64,000 bases of DNA from Setoptus koraiensis (taxonomy: Eukaryota > Arthropoda). Positions 1-12,371 of the stretch are shown here, in pieces (the stretch's first letter is position 1; every line of letters begins with the position of its first letter). Below the pieces are notes generated by a model. The model was not told where the DNA came from and ran no database searches. It saw nothing but the letters and a program-made list of their open reading frames with translations. The translations under genes were made by a program, and so were the position numbers. The DNA lies in NCBI GenBank assembly GCA_048013815.1, contig CM106585.1, forward strand, positions 22,568,001 through 22,632,000, written 5' to 3'.

Positions 1-580
1 ATCGCAAATCGCAAATATCAGATGTGAGATGGCAAATATCAATGAAAGATGAATGCATTATGACGATGATGATGTCATTGGTTTGGTTGTCATTATTGGG
101 TTACTGCGCGGCCAGTTGTAGCTGACTGGCGACCACGAAAAGACAGCCCCACTCAACAGCTGATGTATATCATCCGTCTATTGAAGGATCGGTCCTACAG
201 ATAAGATGTTATGCATTGTCCACTTGCGTAAGTAGACACTTGTTCGTGATGTTGTTTGCACACACACAACATTCAACTGTCAGACTTATCGTCGTCAGCT
301 GTTCACATATGGCAACAACGTCAAGATCAGCTGATATTGTTGTGGCATTGGTCGCAACTATGGTGAACAGATAAGTCAGTGACAGTTAGCTTGTAGGAAT
401 GGCGCTTCTGTTCAACAGAATCTGTTGTTGTTGCGATATCATAACAACAACAACGACAACAATAAGTGATTACATGATTGGCAAACAAGCGGCGATGAAA
501 ACTTTTTCTTTCTCTCTGTACGCTTTATATATATACTTTGCAGACTGGCTGGCGGTGTTCGTTGGTTAGCTTGGCTCGGC

Positions 581-640
581 TCGGCTTCGATCGGCTTCGA
601 TCGGCTTCGATCGGCTTCGAACGGCTTCGAACGGCTTCGA
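581..640. repeat. 10-bp tandem repeat (TCGGCTTCGA, 6 copies)
   Basis: Six head-to-tail copies of TCGGCTTCGA, two of them with one base changed, followed by a CCGG-rich end. It is much richer in G+C than its surroundings. The overlapping arginine/serine-rich frames are translations of the repeat, not genes. Confidence 0.9.
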
Positions 641-1028
641 TCGGCCGGCCGGCCAACCTGTGGGCACATGTGTGATTCGCAAAATCAATCATGCTACATA
701 ATAGTGATGGTAAGTATATCTTGCGGTTGCCCATTTATATTAGTTCAAACTACTATTATAGCCGAGGCTGGCCGATGGACGTAACGCAACTAGATAAAGC
801 GTCACAATGCAACAAGAAGAAATTGTTCAAGAATTTTGTGTGTCTGAAAATTTTGTCTGATTTGTTCAATTGATGTAAAATTCAATAGCGTTGCGCTGAC
901 CGCGCATATTTGTTATTGTCATGGCGCTACCTGTTTTGTCAGATACAAACACACGGACAAAATAAATTTGAATATCTCATCTAAAAAGCATCTAAAGTTT
1001 CCACTGTTGCAGCCTCTCCAGCAACAAC

Positions 1029-1128
1029 CGCCCAACTACAACAACTACCGTACAACTACAACAACTACCGCCCAACTACAACAACTACCGTACAACTACA
1101 ACAACTACCGCCCAACTACAACAACTAC
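1029..1128. repeat. 20-bp minisatellite with 40-bp higher-order period
   Basis: Five copies of a 20-bp unit made of CAACTACAACAACTAC plus a four-base start. The start alternates strictly CGCC / CGTA / CGCC / CGTA / CGCC, so the true period is 40 bp. It is translated within an open frame at 968-1318 (asparagine, tyrosine and threonine rich), but nothing else supports that frame as a gene. Confidence 0.9.
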
Positions 1129-4100
1129 AACAACAAACGAGTCGCCAATGTCCAATTGTCCGTGTAGTTGTGCGTTTGTGTTGCGCAACTCACAACAATC
1201 GTTGCCAATGTTAGATTTAGCAGTGTCTATCCACAATTACGACACTGCTATAAAAAAAAGAAGCCAACAAATGAAAAGCGATTGTTGTTCTAGAGAGAAG
1301 CCGATAATCTTTCGATAAATTCGTTGTCTTGTTCATTCAATCGCCCGCTTCGTTTGCTCGCCGTCTAAACTCGTACCGTGATCAGCTGATCCATTTTATC
1401 TAACAATCAGCGATCTAACAAGTGTTCGAGTGACAATAAATGAGATAAACAGATAAGACCATAGCAATCATTGGCTCATTAGCTCACAATGAGTGTCCCA
1501 TGTACGTGCTTTTGCCAATGCAAATAGCATGTATAGTGTGTCTAAATCTACTCTGGTATAGATAGCATGATCACCTGATGAGATCAACGTTGTGATTGAA
1601 TAGTAATTGGCAATTGCGTAATCTCTTCAACAATACAATTTACATTTGCATCTTGAGAGCACAACAAGAAATAAATAAATGAATGAGATCATGATCTTGT
1701 TCTTTGTTGTTTTTATTCCTACTTGATTGATGTTAGTTGATTTGATTTTACATTTGATCATCTCTCTCTCTCTGTTTCGCTCGCGTTGCATCGACGAAGC
1801 GACGGGCTGTTGCGATGGCTTCACATTTGAAGTTAGTCATGACATGACAACACCAATAACAACAACAACGACAGCAACAACAACGACAGCAAAATAAGAA
1901 CAGATAGCCACTTTGATATTATATAATCGGCCGATTTGAACAATAAAGTGGCATTAGAAACTAACGAAAACAGATAGGAGATGAGCGACCATTTGCATAA
2001 TTGTTTGTTGTCTGGAGTAAGCATCAGAACAAGCACAAACATCATTATCTAATGTATTTACATATCATCAAACATAAGATAAATAACGTGCTCATCCATC
2101 TCTATTCTCACGCGCTCTCAATCAACTTGATCAGTTGATTGGGCAGCCAGTAACATTGAGCTCACAATTAGACATCTTTTTTTGCTTGCTTGTTTGTTTG
2201 TTTCTAAACTAAAAAGAATCTCGGTTTGAAAATGTGAATTTTTCATTTTAAGCTCCATGTTGCATGCTAATGGTGACTGGCTGGCTAAATGACTAATAAA
2301 TTATTAGTCAGAAGGAATTCGCAACCTTGAGATTGGAATAAACTTGAGCTTAACTGGGCTGCTGTTGTTTAGTTCTCTTTGCTCTCTATACTATTACTGG
2401 CACATTAAATAAAGGTTGCCAATTACCTAAGTCGAGCGAATCAGCTCACACTAGCCGCTACTAGCAAGTAAGCGAATAGTATTGTAAAACAACCTAACAA
2501 CAACAACTCAATCAAAGAAGAGAGAGAGACAGTCGACCGGAAGTTGTGCGTCGAGTCAATTGTTCTTGTTCGAGAATGTTTCGGCTGGCATGGAGTTGGC
2601 GAACATGGAGTCTTATTAACTGACTGTGAGTGATTAACATCATTAGCGCCATTAACAATCAACCATTATAATTACTGGTCTAAATAACCTAATAATAACA
2701 TATCAACCACGATCGAGCTGCAAATATCCAACGATCGAAAGTAAGTCAAAACGGATATGATCAGGCCGACTTGCATTAACAGACAAGCCACCAGTAGTGT
2801 GGCAACAACAACACACTAACAATCTGACAGTTAATAGAATAGATCGCAAATTAGCGGCTAAAAAAGACAAAAGCAGATAGTGAAAGCAACAAAAAACGAT
2901 TTATCTAACTGTCGATTTGTATGATAGCTGGTGCAGGAAATAAGCCTCGTCCCACGCTGCATCCCCACGAGCTCACGAGCATATGAGCGTATGAGATCCA
3001 CTAACTATCTATGCTATGTGGCTGTCCAAATAATGAAAATAATAATGAACCTTGTTTGTTTGCAACACAATGCATTGTTATAAATAGAGACAAGTAGATC
3101 ATTATTATTTGTTTGTTTGTTGCTGTCGGACGTGTGGGTGGTATTGTGCATATTTATAATATAAAATACAAAATGCATTGGTTCATTTAATTGCGGACAA
3201 GCAACAGACCACATCACTTTGATCGGCTCACAGACAATAACTTTTGACAGGTCGCTCAAATCATACAGGTAAATCATAAATATAACCGAGCACGGTCACT
3301 GCAGAGCAAAGTTTGTATGCATCAACATGATGTTGTGTTGCATGTTTGTTGTTGCGAGCAAACAATAAATTCCTCTCGTTTGCTTGACCTTTACCTGGTC
3401 GCCATGTTATGCAAAGTGGATCAGATGATATGAGCCAGCGAGAACAAACAGATGATCAATCGATAAATCAATCATCTCATTATATCTTCATTATGACGTC
3501 TAACATTTGCGAGCCATTGTGTACCATTGCCAGACAAAATTCAAACATTCTCGCCCAATACTTGTTTTCACGAAACCAACAGATTACAATTCTTCTTACA
3601 ACTGCATTCATCTTCATACTGTTGCATTCATTACATCTCACCATTGTGAGTTTACAAGATTAACCAATCACAACTATTTATGCTCGCTGTAAGCTCGCAA
3701 AATACTCGTAAATTACCCCTCAAACTGACTAATATTTACTGATGGCAATAACGATTTGATCAATTGCAACAGACGCAAACATTAGCACTAATTATGAATA
3801 TAAATGTGTTATTTATTTGTGCAACACGTTGCTTAAATAACACGAGTGTCCAATTCCAAAACAAGCAGCTTATTTATTGTGTCAATAGGTGTTTAGCTCA
3901 CAGTTATTAGTTGTGTCAGTCATGGAATTAGAGCAGACACACAACTTGACAAAGTGAGTTTTGGTGTCAGCTAACAAGACAGTTGCTGTCATGTTTGATT
4001 TATTACGATAAATGATAAATCAACGTTGCGAATCAAGGTCACAAAAATGCTATTGTTGTCGTGCGAAGGTTTGTGAGGCAACAACAAACATAATGATCAT

Positions 4101-4740
4101 TTAGATCACTGTCAGAGCACATAACTGACCCGTCGGCGGCTGATTAGCATACGAGCCGGTGAACAGGTGATTGTGGCTACTATTTGTGTCATACATTGGC
4201 GAACGAGACTGACGAACAACAACAACAATTAGACGCTTGGGTAACAAAAATATCAATATCTAAATGTTGATGAGCCAGAAAAAGTGGCCTCCATTACACT
4301 TGTGGCCGGCACTAATGTGCAAATAGCTCTGTTGTGTGCCAGTTGATGTGGATGCATTGACACGATTAGCGAGACACAATTGACATTTATGGTTATTCAT
4401 CGCTTCATTTGGCATAAATCATTTATCAATGGCGATCATTTGCGAGTGAAAAGGAAAAAAAGCAAAAGCAAATTCATGTCATCATTGCTGCATTTGCCTT
4501 ACAAAATGGCCGACAATTGAAAACTCACACTCAATCTAGTTTTGCTTGTGTATTGTTGTGTAAGTGTGATATAATATTGTCAATGTTGTATTGTGCTGGT
4601 ATTTGTATAACCATTTGTACAACCGTTTGCGTGGTGTGTTACATAACAAGGTATTTATAATAATCTTATTGACAGATTGATCACATGCCATCTTGGCTGT
4701 GCTGGTGAACATTTTGTGATAACGGGATTGTCTGGCCAGC

Positions 4741-4815
4741 ACCCACAACAACGGCGACAACAGCGCCGACAACAACGGCGACAACAACGGCGACAACAAC
4801 GGCGACAACAACGGT
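4741..4815. repeat. 12-bp tandem repeat (GGCGACAACAAC type)
   Basis: About five imperfect copies of a GGCGACAACAAC unit. Overlapping minus-strand frames give poly-Val/Ala, poly-Cys/Arg or poly-Leu tracts, as expected for a translated repeat. Confidence 0.85.
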
Positions 4816-6005
4816 AGCGGCACCAACAACAACAACGGTAAGCCATACATGTGAGTGGCGATCGTTGATGACCCACTTTTCAAAACTTGAGCCATTGTGT
4901 GTCAATGCAAAGACGACGCGAAATTAGCAATGATTAAATAATGAAATGAGTTTGCAAAATAATTTAAACTTGCATCAATTGTGATCACCTGTTGTTGTTG
5001 GCTGATAGTTGTTGTTGGCTGATAGTTGTTGTTGGTCGGTCGGCGGTTGTTGTCGGGTGCTGCTGTTGAATGCGGTCTTATGCCTTTCTAAAGAGCGCTC
5101 ATGGTAAGTCTAATGCTAAAATTGTTATTATTGTAACTTACCATTGACTAAAATAGCCAGCCACCAAAAAAGCGTTTGTGTGTTAGTATCATTATTACAT
5201 GTATTATTGCACAGATGAGATTGCCAATGGTGAGTTAGTTTTGGTTAGCAATATATCAATTCTTACACATATATCTAACTACACTTCAGCCAGTCAGCCA
5301 GCCAGCATCGCATTATTATTATTATTATTTGAGTTGCTAAATGATGCACACTCTCAAAATGTCTTGCCATTATCATCACTAGCCAACTAGCTAGCATCAG
5401 CTGTTGCATCCAAACTTCAAAAGATGGTCTTGCCATCTCACCTGAGTGCTTATGATCATTAGAGCACGGATGACCAGTGGTCAGCAGCAAGTTGAGTGCA
5501 ACTGTTGTTGTGAGTTTGTTAGTTGGCAGCCACAACAACAATGTAAACACATGCTGTTGTGCCACTCGATATAAACGCAATGATGATTGATGCGCCGTGA
5601 GCCAGTTGGACAGTGAGACAACATATTGACTAGACAAGCGAATCAACAGCATACTCGAATATCCTCTTTTTTCGCCGCAGCTACAGTTGGATATCATGCA
5701 GTCCGGTATGATACTCACAAGTATCAGATATTATGTGATATCAAAATGGATACACACACACACACGGCACCAATGATGTAAAATCACATCATTGATAAAT
5801 ACAGAATGAGCGCTAGGTGGCCACATGATTGCAATCATATCGCTTGTTTTGGGTACAGCATCTGACATTGATCCACTGATAACATCACCATTAGCGATGT
5901 TACGTCAGCGCAATAAACACCTAGATGCAGACCGCCAAGCAAAGTGTTTTGAGTTTTACAAGTTTGTTAGATGAAAAATTTGGATAATTTTGAGCGCACT
6001 CTTAC

Positions 6006-6063
6006 AACTTGTTGAGGTGAGACTTTGGGAGTGTCAACTCCCAAAGTTTTCCCTCAACAAGTT
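6006..6063. other. Long hairpin (26-bp stem, 6-nt loop)
   Basis: Bases 6006-6017 are the exact reverse complement of 6052-6063. Bases 6022-6031 are the exact reverse complement of 6038-6047, around the loop 6032-6037. The four bases between the arms would pair in RNA as one A-U, two G-U wobbles and one mismatch, so the stem is nearly unbroken over 26 bp. A second, smaller hairpin (8-bp stem) follows at 6070-6093. It could be a small-RNA precursor, a mobile-element end or a chance palindrome. No function is proven. Confidence 0.75.
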
Positions 6064-6692
6064 TCCGTTGATGCAGCTCGTTGATGCTGCATCATTCGGC
6101 CAGAGTTTGCGGTTATCCTAGGGCAAGGCACATTATTATTATTAGTGTTACTGCAGCGGTACTACTAGTGCCATTACACAAAACAAGGAAGAGACAACAA
6201 TGCCTGTTCGATGATAATCGCAACAATCATATCATCGACAGTGGCAATGGCACAGCAGACGCATATTGTGATGCAAGCAAAAACTATCCGCTGCTAATCG
6301 AAAGATAATCATCATGTAACACTTGTTGCGCCCATTTTCTGGTTATACCAGCAATGACCAGTGGTCAGTGGTCAGTGGTCGTTGGTCGTTGGCGAAATAA
6401 CTGACTGCACCAACAGTTGTTGTGAGCTGATGAAATTGTTTGGCGTCTCTGGCAGCAAGTGGCCAATATGATTGCGTAACACTTATTGTTGCGGCTCACA
6501 ATGAGTTCGATGACAATCAATCATCTACGCACAATCTCTCAGCGGAGAAGCATATCGCACATATTGCTGTGTTATGCGCATGGCATGCAGTTGTTGCTGT
6601 GTCCAATTAACATTAACTTGCTGGCCTCATGAGCTCACCTGGCGAGTGCGCATATGTGCTCACAATTATGCATAACGCAAGCATGCCACTGC

Positions 6693-6716
6693 TAACGTCA
6701 TAACGTCATAACGTCA
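6693..6716. promoter_or_regulatory. Three tandem CRE-like half sites (TAACGTCA x3)
   Basis: Three exact 8-bp copies of TAACGTCA lie head to tail. The core TGACG/CGTCA is the half site known for CREB/ATF bZIP factors. Whether it acts as an enhancer or is only a short tandem repeat cannot be told from sequence. Confidence 0.4.
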
Positions 6717-6895
6717 TAAGGTTGCAAGACGGCATGTTGCAGCATATTTAAAATGCAGATCGAGTCCAGAGTTGCACAATGTTATTGACATTTCCAGAGA
6801 GAGAGAGAGAGGCGCGGTGTCTGTGTCTCTCTCTCACTCTGCCAATTTCAAGCTACACATAACAAGTAGCACAACAATCATCGCTAAATGAGTTT

Positions 6896-6944
6896 GTCAA
6901 TGTTACATAATACTACTGTTGTGTTGGTATTATGTAACATTGAC
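6896..6944. other. Perfect 18-bp inverted repeat with 13-nt loop
   Basis: Bases 6896-6913 and 6927-6944 are exact reverse complements. The 13-base loop is GT-rich. The arms include TTACATAA, a word repeated through the gene-poor flanks. It could fold as a short RNA hairpin or be extruded as a cruciform. Confidence 0.8.
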
Positions 6945-8580
6945 TGTGTGTATTATGCAACGGCAGCGACAATGACCACTACAGCGCACAACTGTTGCGC
7001 TGTTACGTAATGGAAATCAGTCATACGTCACAATTGAATAGCACATTTGTTGCCAGTGTCGTTGTTGTTGTGCAACAGTTATAGCTGCTGCCGCTGCTGT
7101 TGTTGTTGTTACAAGTTACATAATGTCCGCTAATAACCAGCGGCACTGGCGCAAGTGCCGGCCGCATCCAGCAGCAACGTTGGCCGGCGACAACAGGAGA
7201 CAGGTGAGCGCAATAATGAGCGATCAGCATGCCGAGCCAACATAAACCCTGTGACGAATAATGAAAGCCATTACATGCCGTAGTGACCAGTGCTCATTGT
7301 TGGCTGGCTCACTGACTGGCTGGCTCACTTGCTGGTGCTAGTGACAAATTAACAGATATCAGTTAACATACACACACCGTTGCTGCCAGTTGACAGTTGC
7401 CAGTTGACAGTTGCCAGTTGAGTTACCTTGACACTGCATGCCTGCCACTCACTGACAGCACCAGCCATCAGCTGACTGACTCGAACTGGATCGTCTGGGT
7501 AAATATTGGTGCTGCTGCTGTTGTTGTTATTAATGCCACTGCTTGTCGGATATATATATACACTGTGTGATGTAATGATGCTTCGCTCCAATAATTTGAC
7601 TGACTGAGCTTCGTTTTTCTTCGAACGATCCCAAGCCGGCGTTTTCTTGTGCGTTGTCTTGCAAATTCTCGCCAAGATATAACAAAATGCTGCTGTGACA
7701 AACTCGCCGTATATACGATTAACGTAACAAGTATCAAGTTGTCACAACAACAAGTTGCTACAAACAACAATTGTGTGGGGCTCTCTTTCACACACACACA
7801 CACTCACTCAGCGGCAGCATAGGTGATAGATGGACAAATCCGTTTTCTCCCAGTGCCGCTCTCAATGTCACATTGCGCCAGGAATACATTTTGTTGGTGC
7901 TGTTGTATAGGCAACCGTTGTCGTATATACATACCGTGTTACATAACAACAACAGTTATAGCTCAAAGTCACAAAGTTGCATAGTTGCTTTGAGCCTCTC
8001 GAAAGCAACTATGCATCAAATATGAACTTGGTGACTGACGGACGCGTCAAAAGGAAGCGTGCACGCCCTTCTAACTTGCAAGTTGCAAGTTATACAACGA
8101 CACACTAAGTTGTTGCAACGCCAACTACCTGTACAGTAGTGCAACAGTATGCGTACATGCAACAGGTGCTTACAGGTGACCCATTGCATCATCATATATC
8201 ATGGCTTTGTTGTGATCAGAGTGACGCAAATGGCTGAATGAATGAAATACAAATTAAATCTGAGCTTTAATCAGCATCACACACAGCGATGGCTAATTGT
8301 GTTTTTGTTGCCAATGATACGGCGAGAGAAGTGCTGCTGTTACTCATAGTGTTTGTATATACTGTTGTTGTTGTTGTTGTTGTTTATCCAACAGCAACAA
8401 CCAAGGGCAACATCATCATTTTGTATTAACCAAACAGACAAATAAATAGACAAATTAGCAACCACTCCTTGTCCGTCTACACGTTGCCATGCGAGCTAAT
8501 GGCTTCTGATGACCGACACATAAACCAACAACAATAAATGAGCGCGCTCTCGTCTGGCCCAATCTGTGTCATTGCACTGT

Positions 8581-8638
8581 GTTGTTGTTGTTGTTGCTGC
8601 TGTTGCTGCTGTTGTTGCTGTTGTTGTTGTTGTTGCTG
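8581..8638. repeat. CTG/TTG trinucleotide tract
   Basis: About 19 trinucleotides mixing TTG and CTG. Read on one strand it gives poly-Leu and on the other poly-Gln. The surrounding frames are short and without further protein-like character, so it is treated as a microsatellite. Confidence 0.85.
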
Positions 8639-9463
8639 AGTCTTGAATCTTTTGGGGCCACAGACAGCAAGCAAGCAGCAGTGTCAATGCCGAACGTTCA
8701 GCGTGAATTGGCACCCACCTCGCAATTCTCTAAGTCTCAATTCAAGACTCTCAATAGAGTGAGAGAGAGAGAGTTTGCTTCAGCAATAGATTACATTCGA
8801 TTGAATTGATAAACTTCAATTGGCCGACATTTTACATTTTAGCTGGATGACGACGACGACGACGATATTACGTAACAACAATATTACCTAGCATTATTAC
8901 ATAACAACACAATTATTTAACAATACAAATAGCGCCAACAAACAATCGATCAATGATACTGACAATAACAATGGTCACTTATATCATTTAATTTGTATGC
9001 CAGATAGTATATACAAGAACAATCTCACAATGCAAAACAACAACTACAACATTTAACTGGTATTTAGTTAGTATTTAGTACGTATTGTTGTCGCAATCAC
9101 ACTATTGAGTCACACTCTTGGTCAGCGAAGCTTTTTAGTTTTCTTTTTATTTAGTAATTTTGGGCGCTCTCTAATAACATACTGACTGCAAACAAACTGA
9201 CAATCGTTATTGTCCGTTTGTTTGCTTAGCCGTTTGTTTGCTTTTTTTGCATGCGCAAGCATCTTGTAAGTGAACTCGCTCCTAGCAAATTGACCAACAA
9301 TCTGGCATTGACCCGATGGATTCAATTTGATTGCAACGCAAACACACACTGTGACTTTGAAAAAGAAAAACACACACACACACTCAAATCTGCATAATTG
9401 ATTGATTGATTGACTCCTCACAGACACAATAATTGACATGGTGGCATGATGCAATCAACTTAC

Positions 9464-10747
9464 CGTGTTCTTAATTACGGGCCTCTCCGGTGTCACTAGC
9501 ACAACCACTTGTAGTTCGCGCGATATCAATGGCTCGTGATCTATGTCTTGTGCTGTCACTTGACATTGCCATGTTCCATCTTCTGTTGACATGCTAACAT
9601 TTCTAATTAATAAACTACAATCGCCATCATCTGGTGTGCGCAAATATTCATATTTGTTACGTAATTGTCCAACAACGCGCCCATTACGCAACCAAGAACA
9701 TTCGCCCTGACGACGTCTAATTATACAACGAATGCGCAAATCCAATCCAAGATGCGGATAATAGGTAGCTTCCGGTTGCACTTCAAAACTTTGTTCGTAG
9801 TCACTGAAGCGCTTCGATCGCGATCGTTTCGTTGACTGTTGCTTATTTAACACAACCATTTTTGATGATGATGCTGCGGGTAATGAATGTAAAAAGTGTT
9901 GATGTTGTTGAGCATTGGCGTACAATATGATTGGCCTATCGACATCAGACATTAGTGATAGTCTAGACAACAGTGATGTGCTTGGTAATAGTGAACTGGC
10001 CAACAGCGTTACTGAGGCCAACAAAATTGATAGGATTAACATGGGGCGCTTGTTGTTGCTTTTTAGTTGAGGCATGATTGCTTGTTTGTCGCAATCCGAT
10101 CTTGATATCTGATGGTGTTTGTTGTGAGTCTTGAGGCAAGAGGCTAACAATAACTTGCTATTATTATTATTATTATTATTATGCCTGATAGGACTACTAA
10201 TAAGTTGAGTATTTTTATTTTCTTCTGTGATAGTTGGTTGATTATGCGAATAATTATAAAGATAGCTCTGCTGTTTATGGTGTCGATTGACTGGTTGTTG
10301 ATCACTTGTAATATTTGTTTCAAAATTGTTGCAGGTTGATATATTTTGTTGTTGTTGTTGCTGCTGCTGCTGTCTTGATTGCAGAATCAGTCTGTTAAGA
10401 CTATTCTCGTCATTATTATCTAATTGTGAACTTAAATGCACGTTACTGGAGGCCAACAATGATTCATGCAATGTAGCTGTTGCATGTTGACATATATTAC
10501 AATTCGTGGTTGTTGTTGGTGCTCTGTAAATATCTATCTTATGATTATCGTTGCAATAATCAAAGTGATGAGATGTTTTTTTGTCGCAACAAAACTCTTT
10601 TGGGCCCAATCTCGACAACAAACCACTGATACCACTGTCAAACGCCATTCGATCGGCATCACAGTCGACCAAACTAGCGATCGTTTGACTGCTTTTAGTG
10701 GGTCGCTCCTCACCTGTAGTTGGTATTGGCTCACAGTGATGATACAT
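9464..10747 (-). CDS. Immunoglobulin-superfamily cell-surface protein, 5' coding exon (partial)
   Basis: The exon opens with ATG at 10747 and stays open for about 428 codons to a canonical donor (CACG|GTAAGT, exon end 9464), so the protein continues beyond the left edge. Residues 1-220 are low in complexity (Gln, Asn and His runs). A hydrophobic stretch at residues 236-262 looks like a signal peptide or membrane anchor, so translation may really begin at Met225 (10075), placing it at the N terminus. Residues about 315-418 form one Ig domain: Cys341, Trp353 of the WLRNG strand and the D-G-T-W-Q-C motif ending at Cys395. Two more cysteines, Cys350 and the one in GDCSLLI, suggest a second disulfide; I recall a similar extra pair in fasciclin III. 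Expected role: cell adhesion or recognition. The exact family (Fas3-, nephrin/Kirre- or Sidestep-like) is not settled. Confidence 0.75.
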
Positions 10748-12371
10748 GACAACACTAACGCTTTTTTCGACACAATAACTGTTAATTGTGTGTCAAATGC
10801 ATGCGAGATTAAATGCAACAATGATAGTTTAGTTTAGCTGATTGCAATAATATTCAGATCAGTTATAATCTATTTTACACAAATAGTAGACACACGTTGA
10901 AGCTAATAGCATCAAATATGGATGAACTGTTCAATCAATTTGCAGTAATACACAGTGGCAATGATTGATGATCTTGTTTATTCGTTTTGCTGTATGCGTT
11001 GGCCAATGATGGCACCTAAACTTGAGGTTTGCTTGTGAATTTGATTTAAGCTGATCTCAATGTTCATCAATGTCAATGATGACACAATGATGATCTAGAT
11101 TCACTTATTATTTTCCTCAATGATACTTGATATGGTTGACTTGATGTATTGCAATGATGATCACGGTCAGTTAATAAATTGTTGCAAACGTATTTGTATT
11201 TTCAGTTGTATCAGTTGATTAAGTTGAATATGACACAACCGTATGTATCTACGACTCGAATGATAATGTGCTGCGCCCTTCTAACTTATCCGTTATGCAG
11301 TGTGGCAATGATTGATCGAACAAATGTTGCTGTTTAGTAATTGATAACACTTATTTATTGATGAAAACAACATATCTCAATGCTTGGTTATAGGTCATGT
11401 ATTATGATGGCCACTGCTGCTATCATAATGCAACTCAACAAGTGACCAACAACATGTTGGCAAACAATTATTATTATTGTTAGTAATATCTATTCTTTCT
11501 TATCTTGTTATTCACACTCAATACCGATTTGTTGTCTACCGATTGGTGTGATCTAATATTATTATTTGTACGTCTGTTGATGTTATTGTTGCATAATAAA
11601 TAATCCTAACAGATTATGTAATAGACATAGTTGCAGATGTAGCAATGGTATTAGAAGATTTGATGATGACAAGTGTGTTATATCATCTACTGTCTGATCT
11701 AAATGAAGCAACTCTATTAACAATCTCATGCATCTGTTCGCTAAGCTAGCCAATCTAACACTGACTACCTATTGTTCGATTGGCTACTAGTTGCATTCGA
11801 ACACACTGACGCAAAGTTAGTTCGTTCAATCCCGTTACACATTTAAACATTGAACGTTGTACAACAGCAAAAGTTGTTTAAACTCCACCCTATACCCTCA
11901 ACAGCAACAGCAACAGCAAAAGTGTTGTTTGTCGAAATGTTCTGAGCGCCACCCGGTGGCGCCATCTACAAGATTCGCAAAATAAATGTATGTAATGCAA
12001 AAGTGAATTGAATTACATTTTTGCCCGTGTCCAGCTCACCACCAATAAACTGTTGCAGAAAAAGAACATAAATATGATGATAACATGGGATTCTTGCTTT
12101 TCTGTTACTGAAGACTTTGGATGATCATCGATATCAATCATTCAATGGCTACACTAAAATACCCGTCATAATCAGCAAATTCAGGCGACAATAACATTTG
12201 TGCCAGAAACAACAATAATTCGACTGGCAACAACTTCCACGCAATTCAATTTTTCATGTATTGTTTTTGAATAATGTTATCATGATATAAAGCGCAAACT
12301 TCTAGAGACTTCTGCCCCGATCAATTGTGCTTGTGGCCTCACAATGATATAGATATATTATAGATGCTCGA
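10748..12371. other. Upstream region of the Ig-domain gene
   Basis: No supported gene. It is A+T-rich with scattered ATCATTG-like words and short CAA/CAG runs near 11900. It presumably carries the promoter and 5' leader of the minus-strand Ig gene. The phrase CGCCCTTCTAACTT occurs here near 11276 and again near 8067, and may mark a worn dispersed repeat. Confidence 0.4.

Larger units (their letters stand above)
1..9463. other. Gene-poor, repeat-rich flank; probably intron of the Ig-domain gene
   Basis: No open frame here has the look of a protein: all are short, low in complexity and lie over CAA/GTT-type simple repeats. The minus-strand Ig-domain exon at 9464-10747 ends in a canonical splice donor, and no later exon was found down to base 1. 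Most of this stretch is therefore inferred to be a long intron of that gene. It contains tandem repeats at 581-640, 1029-1128 and 4741-4815, a CTG/TTG tract at 8581-8638, hairpins at 6006-6063 and 6896-6944, three tandem CRE-like half sites at 6693-6716, and repeated TTACATAA/TTACGTAA words. Confidence 0.5.

Noticed and set aside
968-1318. 116-codon open frame
   Set aside because: Most of it is translation of the 20-bp minisatellite; the rest has no family likeness.
5275-5718. 147-codon minus-strand frame
   Set aside because: Composition like translated A+T-rich spacer, no motif, no splice or promoter support.
8477-8674. Poly-Gln frame as a possible transcription factor
   Set aside because: The Gln run is a CTG/TTG microsatellite, with no recognisable sequence around it.
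9122-9454. 110-codon frame next to the Ig exon
   Set aside because: It lies just past the exon's splice donor and reads like A+T-rich intron.
11815-11840. GTTCAATCC-like word as a tRNA T-arm
   Set aside because: No matching acceptor stem, D-arm or anticodon arm is found around it.
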